Source: Halomicronema sp. CCY15110
GTDB taxonomy: Bacteria; Cyanobacteriota; Cyanobacteriia; Phormidesmidales; Phormidesmidaceae
Direction of reading: 5' to 3'
NCBI RefSeq assembly: GCF_016888165.1
Contig: NZ_JACSWC010000315.1
Location: 1 to 64,000 of the forward strand
Length of the DNA: 64,000 bases
Numbering within the stretch: the first letter of the stretch is position 1; every line of letters begins with the position of its first letter. The notes beneath the pieces are model-generated. The model had not been told where the DNA came from. It saw only the letters and a list, made by a program, of their open reading frames with translations, and did no database searches. Of this stretch, positions 25,330 to 34,492 are shown piece by piece. The translations under genes were made by a program, and so were the position numbers.

Positions 25330-25776
25330 TTACGATGTCAAAACGCTAAAAGGGGAATTGATCGTCATCCAATAGCTTCCGACCAGTTTCACGAATTCCT
25401 GAAATTGATGAAAATCCAACGGCTTGACGACATAACTATTGACGCCTAGATCGTAACAGTCCCTGAGATCACAATCTTCCGACGATGACGTCATGATAAC
25501 AACCGGTAAAGTTCGTGTCCGGCGATCTTGACGAATTGCCTGTAAAACTTCAATCCCTGTTAGTTTTGGCAGCTTTAAGTCCATCAGCACAAACTGAGGC
25601 AATGGGGAAACCGGCAATCGATTTTGATCGCCAATCAAGTATTCAAGCGCTTGAGCACCATCGGTCAAAACATCTAAAGTTTGAATGAAGGTGAAGTCCT
25701 GAATCGCCAGTTGGACCAGTTCAATGTCGTTGGGATCGTCGTCTATAAGCAACATCTTATAAGGGTCAATCGTCAT
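25330..25776 (-). CDS. Single-domain response regulator, Rcp1-like
   Basis: This encodes 148 residues consisting of one receiver domain: acidic pocket IDDDPND at 11-17, phospho-acceptor D66 in LMDLKLPKLTG, the switch threonine in VVIMTSS and the lysine in SYVVKPLDF. The DLKLPKLTGIEVL stretch and the longer loop after helix 2 match the group of phytochrome-associated Rcp1 regulators of cyanobacteria. No output domain is present. Its stop precedes the start of the REC-GAF-GGDEF-EAL gene by 32 bases on the same strand, so a phosphorelay feeding cyclic-di-GMP turnover is likely. No histidine kinase is encoded next to it. Confidence 0.9.
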   Translation of the reverse strand: MTIDPYKMLLIDDDPNDIELVQLAIQDFTFIQTLDVLTDGAQALEYLIGDQNRLPVSPLPQFVLMDLKLPKLTGIEVLQAIRQDRRTRTLPVVIMTSSSEDCDLRDCYDLGVNSYVVKPLDFHQFQEFVKLVGSYWMTINSPFSVLTS

Positions 25777-26198
25777 CTCAAACCTACACGGAAAATTTTC
25801 AAAGGAACTACTGTTGAATCTAGTCTAATCAAGAAATCTTGAAGAGAGTCCAAGTTACAATCATCGAACTGACCACTCTTTTGTTTTCAGCACAAGCGGA
25901 AATAGAGTGATGTCGGTTTATACAGTCGTACTTCAGGGATTTCCGAACCCAGAAGTTGGAAGAATCCCATTGGAGTATCGTCATTGTTTAAGGTTTGCGG
26001 CCTTTTGAACGGACGGGCGCTTATGTTCTGCAGCTTTTTTGAGGTTTGAAATGATACATGAGATGTGTCCGGCTGATTCGCTAGGTAGTGGTGCAGTCGT
26101 TGACTGTAATTGCAAAGTCTTAGGCTCTTGATTTTAGAGCCTTTGGCCGGACTTTAAGCCTTTGATCTTGCTCAGAGAAAGGGCTGTAGAAGTGGTGC
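25777..26198. other. Intergenic region between recF and the response regulator, about 420 bp
   Basis: No gene is seen. One perfect hairpin, AGGCTCT (26122-26128) with AGAGCCT (26136-26142), lies 57 bases after the recF stop; it has no T-tract on the recF strand, so its role is unclear. Confidence 0.45.
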
Positions 26199-27311
26199 TC
26201 AAGGTGTAGTCATGATGTGTCCAGCTTGGACGGTACAGATTTGGGAGCGGGTTAACCAGTCGGCATCAAAGGCACCCAGGTGGGTAGTGGTGATGAGGGT
26301 TTGGAAGCGATCGCCGATCGCCTCTAATAACTGATTTTGCCGCTTCAAATCGAGTTCGGCGAGCACATCATCCAGCAGGAGTAATGGGGGTTCGCCGACG
26401 ACAGTTTCGATGAGTTCGAGTTCGGCCAGCTTGAGCGCCAAGACGAGGGTGCGCTGTTGGCCTTGGGAGCCATATTGACGGGCCGGAGTGGCGTTGATGG
26501 TGAAGTCGATGTCGTCGCGGTGGGGGCCGACGAGGCTGGTGTGCTGGTGCTGTTCGGCGATCGCCCGCTGCTGGATTTTCTCTAAAAAAGCGGCTTGAAT
26601 GACCTGGGGATCATCTTCTGTTAACGGCACGTTAGAGGCATATTGCAGCACCAAGTCTTCCGTTTTGCCACTGATGGCGCTGTGCCAAGATTGGGCAATG
26701 GGCACGAGGCGAGCCAGGCCCCGCGATCGTCGTCGAATCACGCGGGTGCCGAGGGCGGCCAGTTGGGCATCCCACAGGGCCAGTTGCGCCGTATCGGGTG
26801 GGCGATCGTCTTGTTTGAGCAGGGCATTGCGCTGTTTCAACGCTTGTTGATACTGGCCCAGAATGTAGGCGTAAACGGGCTCTAGCTGGGTGAGCAGGGT
26901 GTCGAGCCAGGTGCGGCGCACGCCCGGCCCGCCGCGCACCAAGTCCAGATCCAGGCTGGAAAACTGCACGGCGTTGAGTGCGCCGAGAAAGTCCAGTTGG
27001 CGACGCAGCTTTTCGCCACTGCGGCTAACGGTGCGGCGGCCTTTTTCGCGCAGGGTGATGGCGAGGTCGGCATCGCTCACCTCGCGACTGACTTCGGCGC
27101 TGATGTGGGCGGCGGCAAAGCCATCTTGAATCAGGTCGCGATCGCGACTCGTCCGATGAGACTTTAACGTGGCGAGCAATTCGACCGATTCCAGCAGGTT
27201 TGATTTGCCCTGGGCATTTTCGCCGAGCAGAATGGTCTTCGGGGCCGTGAATTCGACCCGCTGGGTTTCGTAATTGCGAAAATGCCTCAGCTCTAAGGTT
27301 TTGAGGAACAT
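26199..27311 (-). CDS. recF: DNA replication and repair protein RecF
   Basis: This encodes 370 residues of the SMC/Rad50-like ATPase that loads RecA at gaps with RecO and RecR. Walker A GENAQGKS is at 30-37 inside the family-typical [15 protein letters not shown]. The signature motif [17 protein letters not shown] and Walker [15 protein letters not shown] follow near residues 275-320. The opening [14 protein letters not shown] is the classic RecF start. The length is normal. It is not next to dnaA, dnaN or gyrB, as is usual in cyanobacteria. The gene lies 79 bases downstream of mnmH on the same strand. Confidence 0.95.
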   Translation of the reverse strand: MFLKTLELRHFRNYETQRVEFTAPKTILLGENAQGKSNLLESVELLATLKSHRTSRDRDLIQDGFAAAHISAEVSREVSDADLAITLREKGRRTVSRSGEKLRRQLDFLGALNAVQFSSLDLDLVRGGPGVRRTWLDTLLTQLEPVYAYILGQYQQALKQRNALLKQDDRPPDTAQLALWDAQLAALGTRVIRRRSRGLARLVPIAQSWHSAISGKTEDLVLQYASNVPLTEDDPQVIQAAFLEKIQQRAIAEQHQHTSLVGPHRDDIDFTINATPARQYGSQGQQRTLVLALKLAELELIETVVGEPPLLLLDDVLAELDLKRQNQLLEAIGDRFQTLITTTHLGAFDADWLTRSQICTVQAGHIMTTP

Positions 27312-27390
27312 GGACGCTGCCAGCTACCGTTAACCACCTCGCCCTAGCGTAAGCGACGCTGTGGACTGGGGAAAGCGCTGATTATCGCGA

Positions 27391-28419
27391 CTAGCTGGCC
27401 GACAGCAAAAATGGCGCTTTGTCGATCAGCAGTTGGGCGGCGGCGATGGGGTCATGATTGGCAATATCTAATTGGGGAATCACCTGGTTGCGGCGTTCCA
27501 AATCGTAGCGGTAGGTGCGATCGTAGTAGTCGAGCACAATTTTGCAGACTTCTCGCAGTTCGCCGCGATGCAGACATTCCACTGCGGCTTGGGTGCGTTG
27601 TCCCCCCAGGCGTTTGCGAATGCGTTGAGTCGCCTCGATCAGCCCCTGCCGATCCGTTTGGCCGTAGATTTCCACCAAAATGCCTAAGCGTTCTTCGAGG
27701 GGGCGCACCACTTCCAGGGTGGGGGCGGCTTCCATTTGTTCGAATAGCTCCGGGGGGACGCGGCAGGTGCCGACGCGCTTGCTTTCGGCCTCAATCCACA
27801 CGGGGCGAATGGGATCGAGGTGGGCGAGGCGATCGCTGATCATGTTCTCAAACTGTTCGGTGCTGGGTTGGGGCGGCATGTCTAAGCTGCCATAGCTGCT
27901 GCCGCGATGGTTGGCGAGTCCTTCCAGATCAAGGATTTGCTCTCCCAGCTCGGCGAGGGCGTGCAGAATTTGGGTTTTACCTGTCCCCGTCATGCCCCCC
28001 AGCACAATAATTTGCCGGGGCGTGCTGAACACCTGCCGCGCCCAGTGCCGAAAGGCTTTGTAGCCGCCCGCTAACGTGACCACTTGCAGTCCGGCGGTTT
28101 CCAGGCACCAGGCGACGCTGCCGCTGCGCATCCCGCCCCGCCAGCAGTGGACGCGGAGAATTTGGTTGGGGGCGATCGCTTTCGCCTGGCGCACGATCGC
28201 CCCCAACTTTGGCCCCACCAGGTCAAAGCCGAGTTCCACCGCCGCATCCCGTCCCTGCTGTTTGTAGCACGTCCCCACTTGCGCCCGTTCATCATTGCTA
28301 AAGAGGGGAAAGCTGACGGCTCCAGGCATGTGCCCCTGTTCGTACTCACCGGGACTGCGAACGTCCAGGATCGGGCCAACCGCTGTCAAAAAATCTGAAA
28401 TTTCGAGATGCTTCACCAT
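27391..28419 (-). CDS. mnmH: tRNA 2-selenouridine synthase
   Basis: This encodes 342 residues. The N-terminal rhodanese domain (1-130) contains the catalytic cysteine C92 in HCWRGGMRSG. The C-terminal P-loop domain has GGMTGTGKT at 141-149. The enzyme replaces sulfur of 2-thiouridine at tRNA wobble position 34 with selenium from selenophosphate, through a geranylated intermediate. The ATG at 28419 overlaps the end of selD by 7 bases, so the two are translationally coupled and the selenophosphate maker sits next to its user. Length and motifs are complete. Confidence 0.94.
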   Translation of the reverse strand: MVKHLEISDFLTAVGPILDVRSPGEYEQGHMPGAVSFPLFSNDERAQVGTCYKQQGRDAAVELGFDLVGPKLGAIVRQAKAIAPNQILRVHCWRGGMRSGSVAWCLETAGLQVVTLAGGYKAFRHWARQVFSTPRQIIVLGGMTGTGKTQILHALAELGEQILDLEGLANHRGSSYGSLDMPPQPSTEQFENMISDRLAHLDPIRPVWIEAESKRVGTCRVPPELFEQMEAAPTLEVVRPLEERLGILVEIYGQTDRQGLIEATQRIRKRLGGQRTQAAVECLHRGELREVCKIVLDYYDRTYRYDLERRNQVIPQLDIANHDPIAAAQLLIDKAPFLLSAS

Positions 28420-30713
28420 GCGTCAATTGTAATGGGCGCTTCGGCCTCGCGAAATGGCTGCACGGTGCCAATGCAGGTGGCCGCCGGGTAGCCGCGATCG
28501 CGCAGGGCCGCGACACAGTCGGCGGCGCGATCACTCGGCACCGTTGCCAGTAAGCCCCCCGCCGTTTGCGGATCAAACAGGATGGGATAGCCGGGGCGCT
28601 GGGCATAGGTCGCTGCATTTTGCAGGGCTCTCGCTGCTTGCAGATTTTGCGGCTGGAGGGAACTGACGATGCCCTGTTGCAGGGTGGCCATCGCCCCTTC
28701 CAGTAGGGGCAGGTCGGTTAAGTCCAGCGTCACCGCGACCGCAGCAGCTTCCACCATTTCGAGCAGATGCCCCAGCAGGCCGAATCCAGTCACGTCGGTG
28801 CAGGCGGTGACGTCATGGTCGCGAAAACACTGCATGGCGGATGCACTGGGCTGAATCATGTGGGCGATCGCGGTCTCGATCCAGCGGCCCTTCGCTTTTT
28901 TCTGCATGTCGGCGGCAAACAGCGTGCCTGTGCCCAGCGGCTGCGTCAAAATCAAGGTATCTCCCGGCTGCATTCCCCCTTTGTGAAGAATGGCGGTTTC
29001 TTCGACCAGACCATTGCAGGCCAAGCCCAGCGCCAGTTCCTCGCCTTCGGTGGTGTGGCCACCGACCAGGGACGCTGGGGTCGCCATCAGAGCTTTTTGC
29101 ACGCCAGACAGTAAGTGAAACAAAGTTTCGGTTTGTTTGTCGGGCGTGGCGTGGGGGAGGGTGGCGATCGCCAGCACCGTCTGCGGTTCCGCCCCCATCG
29201 CATACAAATCATTCAGGCAGTGCTTCACCACGATCTGGCCAAACACAAACGGATCATTCACCAGGGCATTGAAAAAATCGACGGTATGCACCATCAGCTG
29301 GCCGGGGGGCACCCGCACCACCGCCGCATCATCGGGCGATGTCAACCCCACCAGCACATGGTCTGCGGCACCTTCATTACCCCCCTTTTCAAGCGGGGAT
29401 GGGGGGATCGGCAACCGTGCCAACGCCCGCTGCAAGACATCACTGCCCACCTTCGAGCCGCACCCGGCGCAATACATCGTTGGTGCAGTCGTATCGGCGA
29501 TCGCGCGCTGCCCCGGACTGGACGACTCGGCCCCCATTTCAGGAAAATCGCTGAACAGGCTCATGAACTTGCGATCAATGCGATCCTTCCACGCTCGCAT
29601 CCATCGCGATTCAAACGTGAATGGCCCCCGAGAGGCGAACGCGCTGCCATCCCCCGTATCAATAATGTTGAGATACTGCTTTTGTGGGGTGAACGGTTTC
29701 AGCGCTTCCCCTTTGAGGAAGGCTTGCAAATTGTTGAACAGCGGCGGCCCCTGGCGCACGGCAAACACGCCGGCCTTAGGGCGCGGGTGATGCTTCATGG
29801 TCGCCACATCCCCCGCTGCGAAGACATGGGGATGGGAACAGCTTTGCAGCGTGTCTTTTACTAAGAGAAAACCGTCGTCATCGGTGGCTAAACCGGATCC
29901 CTGAATCCAACCGGGGGCAGCGGCATTGGTCACCCAGAAAACGCGATCGCACGTCACCGTCAACCCCGATTCGCAGCGCACCTGCCGTTGGTCAGGGCCG
30001 ACGGCGGTAATCTCACAAACCGACTCCGGCAAATGCAGTTGCACACCCCGTTCCACAAAGCGGCGGTGCAGTCGCTGGCGGGTGCTGCGATTGCGTCCAT
30101 TGGCGATTTCATCCCCCCGGTGAAAGAGATGAATGGTGAGGTCGTCGCGCGATCGCCCCACCTCGTCCAGCAATTGCCAGAGCCGCATCTGCATATTCAA
30201 CGTCAGCTCGACGCCGCCGACGCCACCCCCCACCACCGCCAGCGAAATGGGGCCAGGAGTCGCGTGCCGCACCTCATCCAGACAAGACTCCCAGGCTGTG
30301 AGCAACTCGGGCACGGGTTTGGCTGGAATCGCGTATGCTTTGGCCCCGGGGACCTGCACCGTTGCCGGAGTGCTGCCCGTGTCGATCGAGAGTACGTCAA
30401 ACGCGATGGGAGGATGATGGGCGCAGATGACCTGCTGATTGGCCACATCGATCGCCACCGCCCGATCCATCATCAGTTGGCAGTTAGCAAAGCGACTGAG
30501 GGGTCGCAGGTCGATATGCGATTCGTCAAAGTCGTACAGGCCGGAAATGTGGCAGGGCAACATGCCGGAATAGGGCGTATCGACCAGGTTGGTAATCAGT
30601 GTTAGGCGCACACCCGGAATGGGATGCATGCCAAACTTCCGCAGCACGATCGCGTGGGTATGCCCGCCCCCGATAAACACCAAATCTTTGACAATCGGCG
30701 GTGTCACCTGCAT
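28413..30713 (-). CDS. selD: NADH-dehydrogenase-like / selenide, water dikinase fusion
   Basis: This encodes 766 residues. Residues 1-400 form an FAD/NAD-dependent oxidoreductase domain with two dinucleotide-binding sites: FIGGGHTHAIVL at 13-24 and VVGGGVGGVEL at 160-170, and a VFAAGDVA motif at 297-304. Residues 412-766 form SelD, making selenophosphate from selenide and ATP. The essential cysteine is C418 in AGCGSK with K421; the second cysteine of the E. coli GCGC motif is serine. Asp-rich nucleotide sites (SPDDAAVV, VDFFNALV) follow. This fusion is known from cyanobacteria and other lineages. Residues 435-449 (IPPSPLEKGGNEGAA) are a repeat-derived insert (see repeat). The stop overlaps mnmH. 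Confidence 0.93.
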   Translation of the reverse strand: MQVTPPIVKDLVFIGGGHTHAIVLRKFGMHPIPGVRLTLITNLVDTPYSGMLPCHISGLYDFDESHIDLRPLSRFANCQLMMDRAVAIDVANQQVICAHHPPIAFDVLSIDTGSTPATVQVPGAKAYAIPAKPVPELLTAWESCLDEVRHATPGPISLAVVGGGVGGVELTLNMQMRLWQLLDEVGRSRDDLTIHLFHRGDEIANGRNRSTRQRLHRRFVERGVQLHLPESVCEITAVGPDQRQVRCESGLTVTCDRVFWVTNAAAPGWIQGSGLATDDDGFLLVKDTLQSCSHPHVFAAGDVATMKHHPRPKAGVFAVRQGPPLFNNLQAFLKGEALKPFTPQKQYLNIIDTGDGSAFASRGPFTFESRWMRAWKDRIDRKFMSLFSDFPEMGAESSSPGQRAIADTTAPTMYCAGCGSKVGSDVLQRALARLPIPPSPLEKGGNEGAADHVLVGLTSPDDAAVVRVPPGQLMVHTVDFFNALVNDPFVFGQIVVKHCLNDLYAMGAEPQTVLAIATLPHATPDKQTETLFHLLSGVQKALMATPASLVGGHTTEGEELALGLACNGLVEETAILHKGGMQPGDTLILTQPLGTGTLFAADMQKKAKGRWIETAIAHMIQPSASAMQCFRDHDVTACTDVTGFGLLGHLLEMVEAAAVAVTLDLTDLPLLEGAMATLQQGIVSSLQPQNLQAARALQNAATYAQRPGYPILFDPQTAGGLLATVPSDRAADCVAALRDRGYPAATCIGTVQPFREAEAPITIDAW
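29374..29408. repeat. Short palindromic cyanobacterial repeat inserted in selD
   Basis: The DNA carries a C-run, TTTTCAAG and G-runs (ACCCCCCTTTTCAAG then CGGGGATGGGGGGAT). Related CCCCC...GGGGG elements recur in cyanobacterial genomes and yield peptides such as PPSPLEKGG when translated. Here the element keeps the frame and adds about 14 residues between the first helix of the SelD domain and the following strand. Confidence 0.6.
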
Positions 30714-30880
30714 GTTTCACACCCAGTTTGAGAACCCTTTCAGCATATCGACTCTTCTATTTGAGAGAACCCTGAGTGCCCCAAAACGGTCATGTGAAGG
30801 CCCCGGTGATACCCCCCGGAGACGGACGTTTGAGGTGTCCTCAGCCCAGCGGTCAGCGAACTGCGACCAGCCTCAAGTGC

Positions 30881-31810
30881 CTACAGCACTTCAACATTCA
30901 AGGCCCCGTGGTGCCGCAGCCATTGCTGCTGGTCGGGGGTGAGCCCGGTGGCATCGGTAAACAGCGCCCCCTGCACCTGAGCCTGATCGAAAATCGCGCC
31001 ATCGAGTTGGGCATGTTCCAAATTGGCACTGCGGAGGTCAGCACCCCTGAAGTCCGCCCCGCTAAGGTTGGCAAATTCTAAATTTGTTTCAAACAAAGCG
31101 GCCTTTTGCAAATTGGCATTGACCAATCCCGCATTCCAAAAATCCGCCCATTTCAGGTCACTCGCTTCCAAGTTTGCCTCGGTCAGGTCAGCGGCCTGAA
31201 AGCTGCTGCTCGTGGCGTTCACCTTGGCGAGATTGGCGGCTTTCAACGTCGCTGATTTAAAGTCCCCATGGTTCAAATCGGCGGTCTCAAAGCAGGTTCC
31301 CACTAAAACACTTTGCTGGAAGCTGGCCTTGCCCAGTTGGGCCGCAGTGAACTGGGCTTGGCTCAAATCGGCGCGATCGCACTGGGTTTGGGTGAGGTTA
31401 GCGTGCTGAAATTGGGCGGCAGTTCCCTGGATATCGCGCAGATCGGCCCGTTGCAAATCGGCATGGGAAAAGTTGGCGCGATCGCACACCGCCCCGTACA
31501 GCTTGGCCCCCAGCGCCTGCACCTGCTGAAAATCGCCATCGGCCAATCGCGCCTGGATCAAAATCGCACCCGTGAATTGACAGCCGACCCCACAACTGCC
31601 CGACAGATCCGCCAACGTCAGGGTAGCGTTGGAGAAGTTGGTTTGGCGCAGGGAACTCTTTTGAGCCTGCATCCGCCGCAGATATGCCGAGGTGAAATCT
31701 CCCCCATCTAAGTTGGCGTGGTTCAGCTCAATGCCACTTAACTCAGCTTTCATCAGCGATTGACCAGCATGAATCTTTTCAATGACTTCGGATGGAGAGA
31801 ATTGCGTCAT
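30881..31810 (-). CDS. Pentapeptide-repeat protein
   Basis: This encodes 309 residues. After about 25 N-terminal residues almost the entire protein is A(D/N)LxX-type pentapeptides, for example LNHANLDGGDFTSAYL, ATLTLADLSG, ADLQRADLRD and ANLSGADFRGADLRSANLEHAQLDGA. This predicts a right-handed quadrilateral beta-helix of about 12-14 coils. There is no signal peptide or membrane segment. Cyanobacteria carry many such proteins, and their functions are mostly unknown; DNA-gyrase mimicry is known for some in other bacteria but nothing here points to it. The final 30 residues (ALFTDATGLTPDQQQWL) cap the helix. Confidence 0.9.
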   Translation of the reverse strand: MTQFSPSEVIEKIHAGQSLMKAELSGIELNHANLDGGDFTSAYLRRMQAQKSSLRQTNFSNATLTLADLSGSCGVGCQFTGAILIQARLADGDFQQVQALGAKLYGAVCDRANFSHADLQRADLRDIQGTAAQFQHANLTQTQCDRADLSQAQFTAAQLGKASFQQSVLVGTCFETADLNHGDFKSATLKAANLAKVNATSSSFQAADLTEANLEASDLKWADFWNAGLVNANLQKAALFETNLEFANLSGADFRGADLRSANLEHAQLDGAIFDQAQVQGALFTDATGLTPDQQQWLRHHGALNVEVL

Positions 31811-31915
31811 ACTGGCTCCTTGATCGGCGATCGCCCTGGCGATATTAACCGCCTGAATATACCAAGAATCCTGCCCCGGCTGATGTTGAAGCGGTCAGCC
31901 CCCCAGTCAGGCCAC

Positions 31916-31944
31916 AAAAAAGAGGTGCGACATGGGCGCACCTC
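31916..31944 (-). terminator. Intrinsic terminator of pgk
   Basis: On the minus strand GAGGTGCG pairs perfectly with CGCACCTC (arms 31922-31929 and 31937-31944, seven-base loop), followed by six T residues (31916-31921). It lies about 60 bases after the pgk stop and separates it from the pentapeptide gene. Confidence 0.85.
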
Positions 31945-32004
31945 ACAGCTGGCATCTAAATTTTGAGTCTGAATTGAGAGCTTCCCTCAAATCCAGGTCA
32001 GTCG

Positions 32005-33210
32005 TTATGCCTCGTCAAGGGCGGCAATACCCGGAAGCGTTTTGCCTTCCAAGAGCTCCAAGCTGGCCCCGCCGCCAGTCGAGATGTGACTCATTTGCTC
32101 AGCCACTCCAACCTTTTCAACCGCTGCGACGGAGTCACCACCGCCGATGATGGTGGTCACGCCAGTCGGTGTGAGTTCCGCCAGGGTATGGGCGATCGCT
32201 TCCGTACCCGCTGCAAACTTGTCGAATTCAAAGACGCCCATTGGCCCATTCCAAATCACCGACTTGCACTGCTTCAGCGCGTCTTGGAAGACCTTGACCG
32301 CATCAGGGCCAATATCCAACCCCATCCAGCCATCAGGAATCGCTTCCACGCTGACGGTTTGCGCATTCGCATCGGGGGCAAAGTTGTCGGCAACCACCAC
32401 ATCAGTTGGCAACAACAGCTCAACGCCTTTTTCCTTGGCTTTGATTTCCAGAGACTTGGCCAGCTCTAGCTTGTCCTCTTCTACCAGAGACTTCCCGACG
32501 CTCAGCCCGCGCGCCTTGTAGAACGTGAAAATCATGCCACCACCGATCAGCAGCTTGTCCACTTTGTCCAACAGCGTCTCGATCACGCCAATCTTGCTGG
32601 ACACCTTGGAACCGCCGATGATTGCCGCCAGGGGACGCTGGGGATTTTCGATCGCCGCTTGCAAATACTCCAGCTCCTTCTCAATCAAGTAGCCACCGAC
32701 GGAAGGACTGAGGTACTTGGTAACGCCTTCGGTTGAAGCATGAGCGCGGTGAGCGGTACCAAAGGCATCGTTCACATACATATCGGCGTTGGCCGCCAAC
32801 TGCTTCGCAAATTCCGGGTCATTGCTTTCTTCACCCGCGTGAAAGCGGACGTTTTCCAACAGGGCAACTTGGCCATCTTGCAGACCGTTGACGGCGGCGG
32901 CGACATCTGGCCCGACACAGTCATCACACTTCACAACTTCTTGGCCCAGCAGCTCGGAGAGGCGCTTCGCTACCGGGGTCAGTCGCATGGAATCGACTAC
33001 TTTGCCCTTAGGACGACCAAAATGGCTGGTGAGCACAACTTTTGCCCCTTTGCCCGTGAGGTCTTGGATGGTCGGTAGCGCCGCGCGGATGCGAGTATCG
33101 TCGGTAATTTCGCCAGCGTCGTTGAGGGGCACGTTAAAGTCGGCCCGGACGAGGACTCGCTTGCCGGACACATCAGCAGCGGTGAGCGTTGCTACGGTCT
33201 TCTTTGCCAC
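32005..33210 (-). CDS. pgk: Phosphoglycerate kinase
   Basis: This encodes 401 residues of the ATP-generating enzyme of glycolysis that runs in reverse in the Calvin cycle. Diagnostic segments are [16 protein letters not shown] (17-32), [10 protein letters not shown], the HRAHASTEG loop, [12 protein letters not shown], and the nucleotide-binding hinge with [14 protein letters not shown] and [12 protein letters not shown]. It ends in [18 protein letters not shown], the usual C-terminus. The length is normal. It starts at the ATG at 33210 and ends before a strong terminator, so it appears to be a single-gene transcript, as is common for pgk in cyanobacteria. Confidence 0.97.
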   Translation of the reverse strand: MAKKTVATLTAADVSGKRVLVRADFNVPLNDAGEITDDTRIRAALPTIQDLTGKGAKVVLTSHFGRPKGKVVDSMRLTPVAKRLSELLGQEVVKCDDCVGPDVAAAVNGLQDGQVALLENVRFHAGEESNDPEFAKQLAANADMYVNDAFGTAHRAHASTEGVTKYLSPSVGGYLIEKELEYLQAAIENPQRPLAAIIGGSKVSSKIGVIETLLDKVDKLLIGGGMIFTFYKARGLSVGKSLVEEDKLELAKSLEIKAKEKGVELLLPTDVVVADNFAPDANAQTVSVEAIPDGWMGLDIGPDAVKVFQDALKQCKSVIWNGPMGVFEFDKFAAGTEAIAHTLAELTPTGVTTIIGGGDSVAAVEKVGVAEQMSHISTGGGASLELLEGKTLPGIAALDEA

Positions 33211-33400
33211 AGGTTTGAACCTCCCAAGTTGCGATTATTACGTTTCTGCATGGCTATTGCCGATTAGCCCCCACCCTTGAATTAATCTAAGAGTTGGAAA
33301 GGCACCTGACAGCACTAACGTGCGACACAATTTTGTTGTCAGCGCTACAACCATGTCCGAGACTCATTCTACCGGAGTCTGTGTATTCGTCTGAGGAGCT

Positions 33401-33802
33401 ATGTTCAAGACGATTTTGTTTCCTATTGATATGAGCCCAGAAGCTCAGCAAGCGGCGCATCTGGCGATTGATTTGGTCAAAGAGCATCAGAGTCAACTCG
33501 TGTTGCTCTCCGTTGTTGAAACGGGCGATACCCCTGAGCATCCAGAGCAGGCCTCAGCGGAAGCAGTGGCGGCGCTCCTGAACCAGGCGCAGGCTCTCTT
33601 TGAGCAGCAAGGTGTGCAAAGCAAAACGATGGAGCGATCAGGGCAACCAGCGTTTGTGATTTGTGATGTCGCCGACGAGATTGAGGCCGATCTGATTGTC
33701 ATGGGCTGTCGCGGCGTTGGTCTGATTGAGGAAGTCAAGCAAGAGAGCGTGACTAATCGTGTCATCAACCTTTCGCCTTGCCCCGTATTGATCGTGCCCT
33801 AA
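33401..33802 (+). CDS. Universal stress protein family
   Basis: This encodes 133 residues with one Usp domain: start MFKTILFPIDMSPEAQQAA, ADLIVMGCRGVGLIEE, and the closing NLSPCPVLIVP. The ATP-binding motif of UspA proteins is G-x2-G-x9-G-S/T; here it reads GCRG then nine residues then ES, so the second glycine is glutamate. That change suggests altered or absent ATP binding, as in the non-binding UspA subgroup. A GAGGAG site lies 4 bases before the ATG. It is a single gene, divergent from pgk. Confidence 0.88.
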   Translation: MFKTILFPIDMSPEAQQAAHLAIDLVKEHQSQLVLLSVVETGDTPEHPEQASAEAVAALLNQAQALFEQQGVQSKTMERSGQPAFVICDVADEIEADLIVMGCRGVGLIEEVKQESVTNRVINLSPCPVLIVP

Positions 33803-34492
33803 GTCCCGATGGGGACTGGTGCTCGCAGGTATTGCCCCACTCGTTGGTGAGCCTGGCAAAGGGGGCGACGATGCCTGCGGCTGAACTACCAGAGCCCTGG
33901 TTTCTTGAAGAGGCCGGGGCTCTGGCAATGCTATGGTGCGTTTTCTGAATGGGATATACAGCCAATGATTGAGATATGGCCAAAATATCTCGTCAGGAAT
34001 CCCGCCAAAGACATCATTTAGCCGAGCGCTTCCCAGACCGCGATAAAACTTTGCAGCCAAACCCAATGGCCTGATCAACGCTACACCCAGCGACAGCCGT
34101 CTTCGATACGGGCTTATACAAGTTTTCTATGGCAACCAGGCTGTTTGATACCCCCCTGAAGACAGCTTTTCTATGCCAATGATTGAAGGAAATTAGGACG
34201 CTGGCGATGAGACGGCACAATACGGTCTGCTGGCCTGATTGGCAAAAGCATTATGGGTGGAAGGCGCGATCGCGCACCCTCTGAAAAGGTTCTGAGACGT
34301 CGGTCTTGAGACATATCGCCCCGCCTGGGGAGCATCACCCAGACCGTCTTCCCGAGGAACATATGGGTGGGTGGGGCGATCGCTCTGCTGCCAGCAATCC
34401 AGCCCATAACTCCTATCCTCTACGCCGAATCACCCCGTTCTATGGCACTCTGAAAACAGATAAACTCACAAATCTTTATTCAGCTCAGGGCC
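33803..34492. other. Intergenic region upstream of ispG, about 690 bp
   Basis: This contains a strong inverted repeat 90 bases after the Usp gene: CCAGAGCCC (33889-33897) with GGGCTCTGG (33917-33925). It has no T-tract. I found no gene or RNA in the rest. Confidence 0.45.

Noticed and set aside
29115-29864. 249-codon plus-strand ORF opposite selD
   Set aside because: Antisense shadow of the selD fusion; composition (R, H, Q-rich) reflects the complementary codons.
33889-33925. Inverted repeat CCAGAGCCC/GGGCTCTGG after the Usp gene as a terminator
   Set aside because: The stem is strong but no T-tract follows on either strand, so I did not list it as a terminator.
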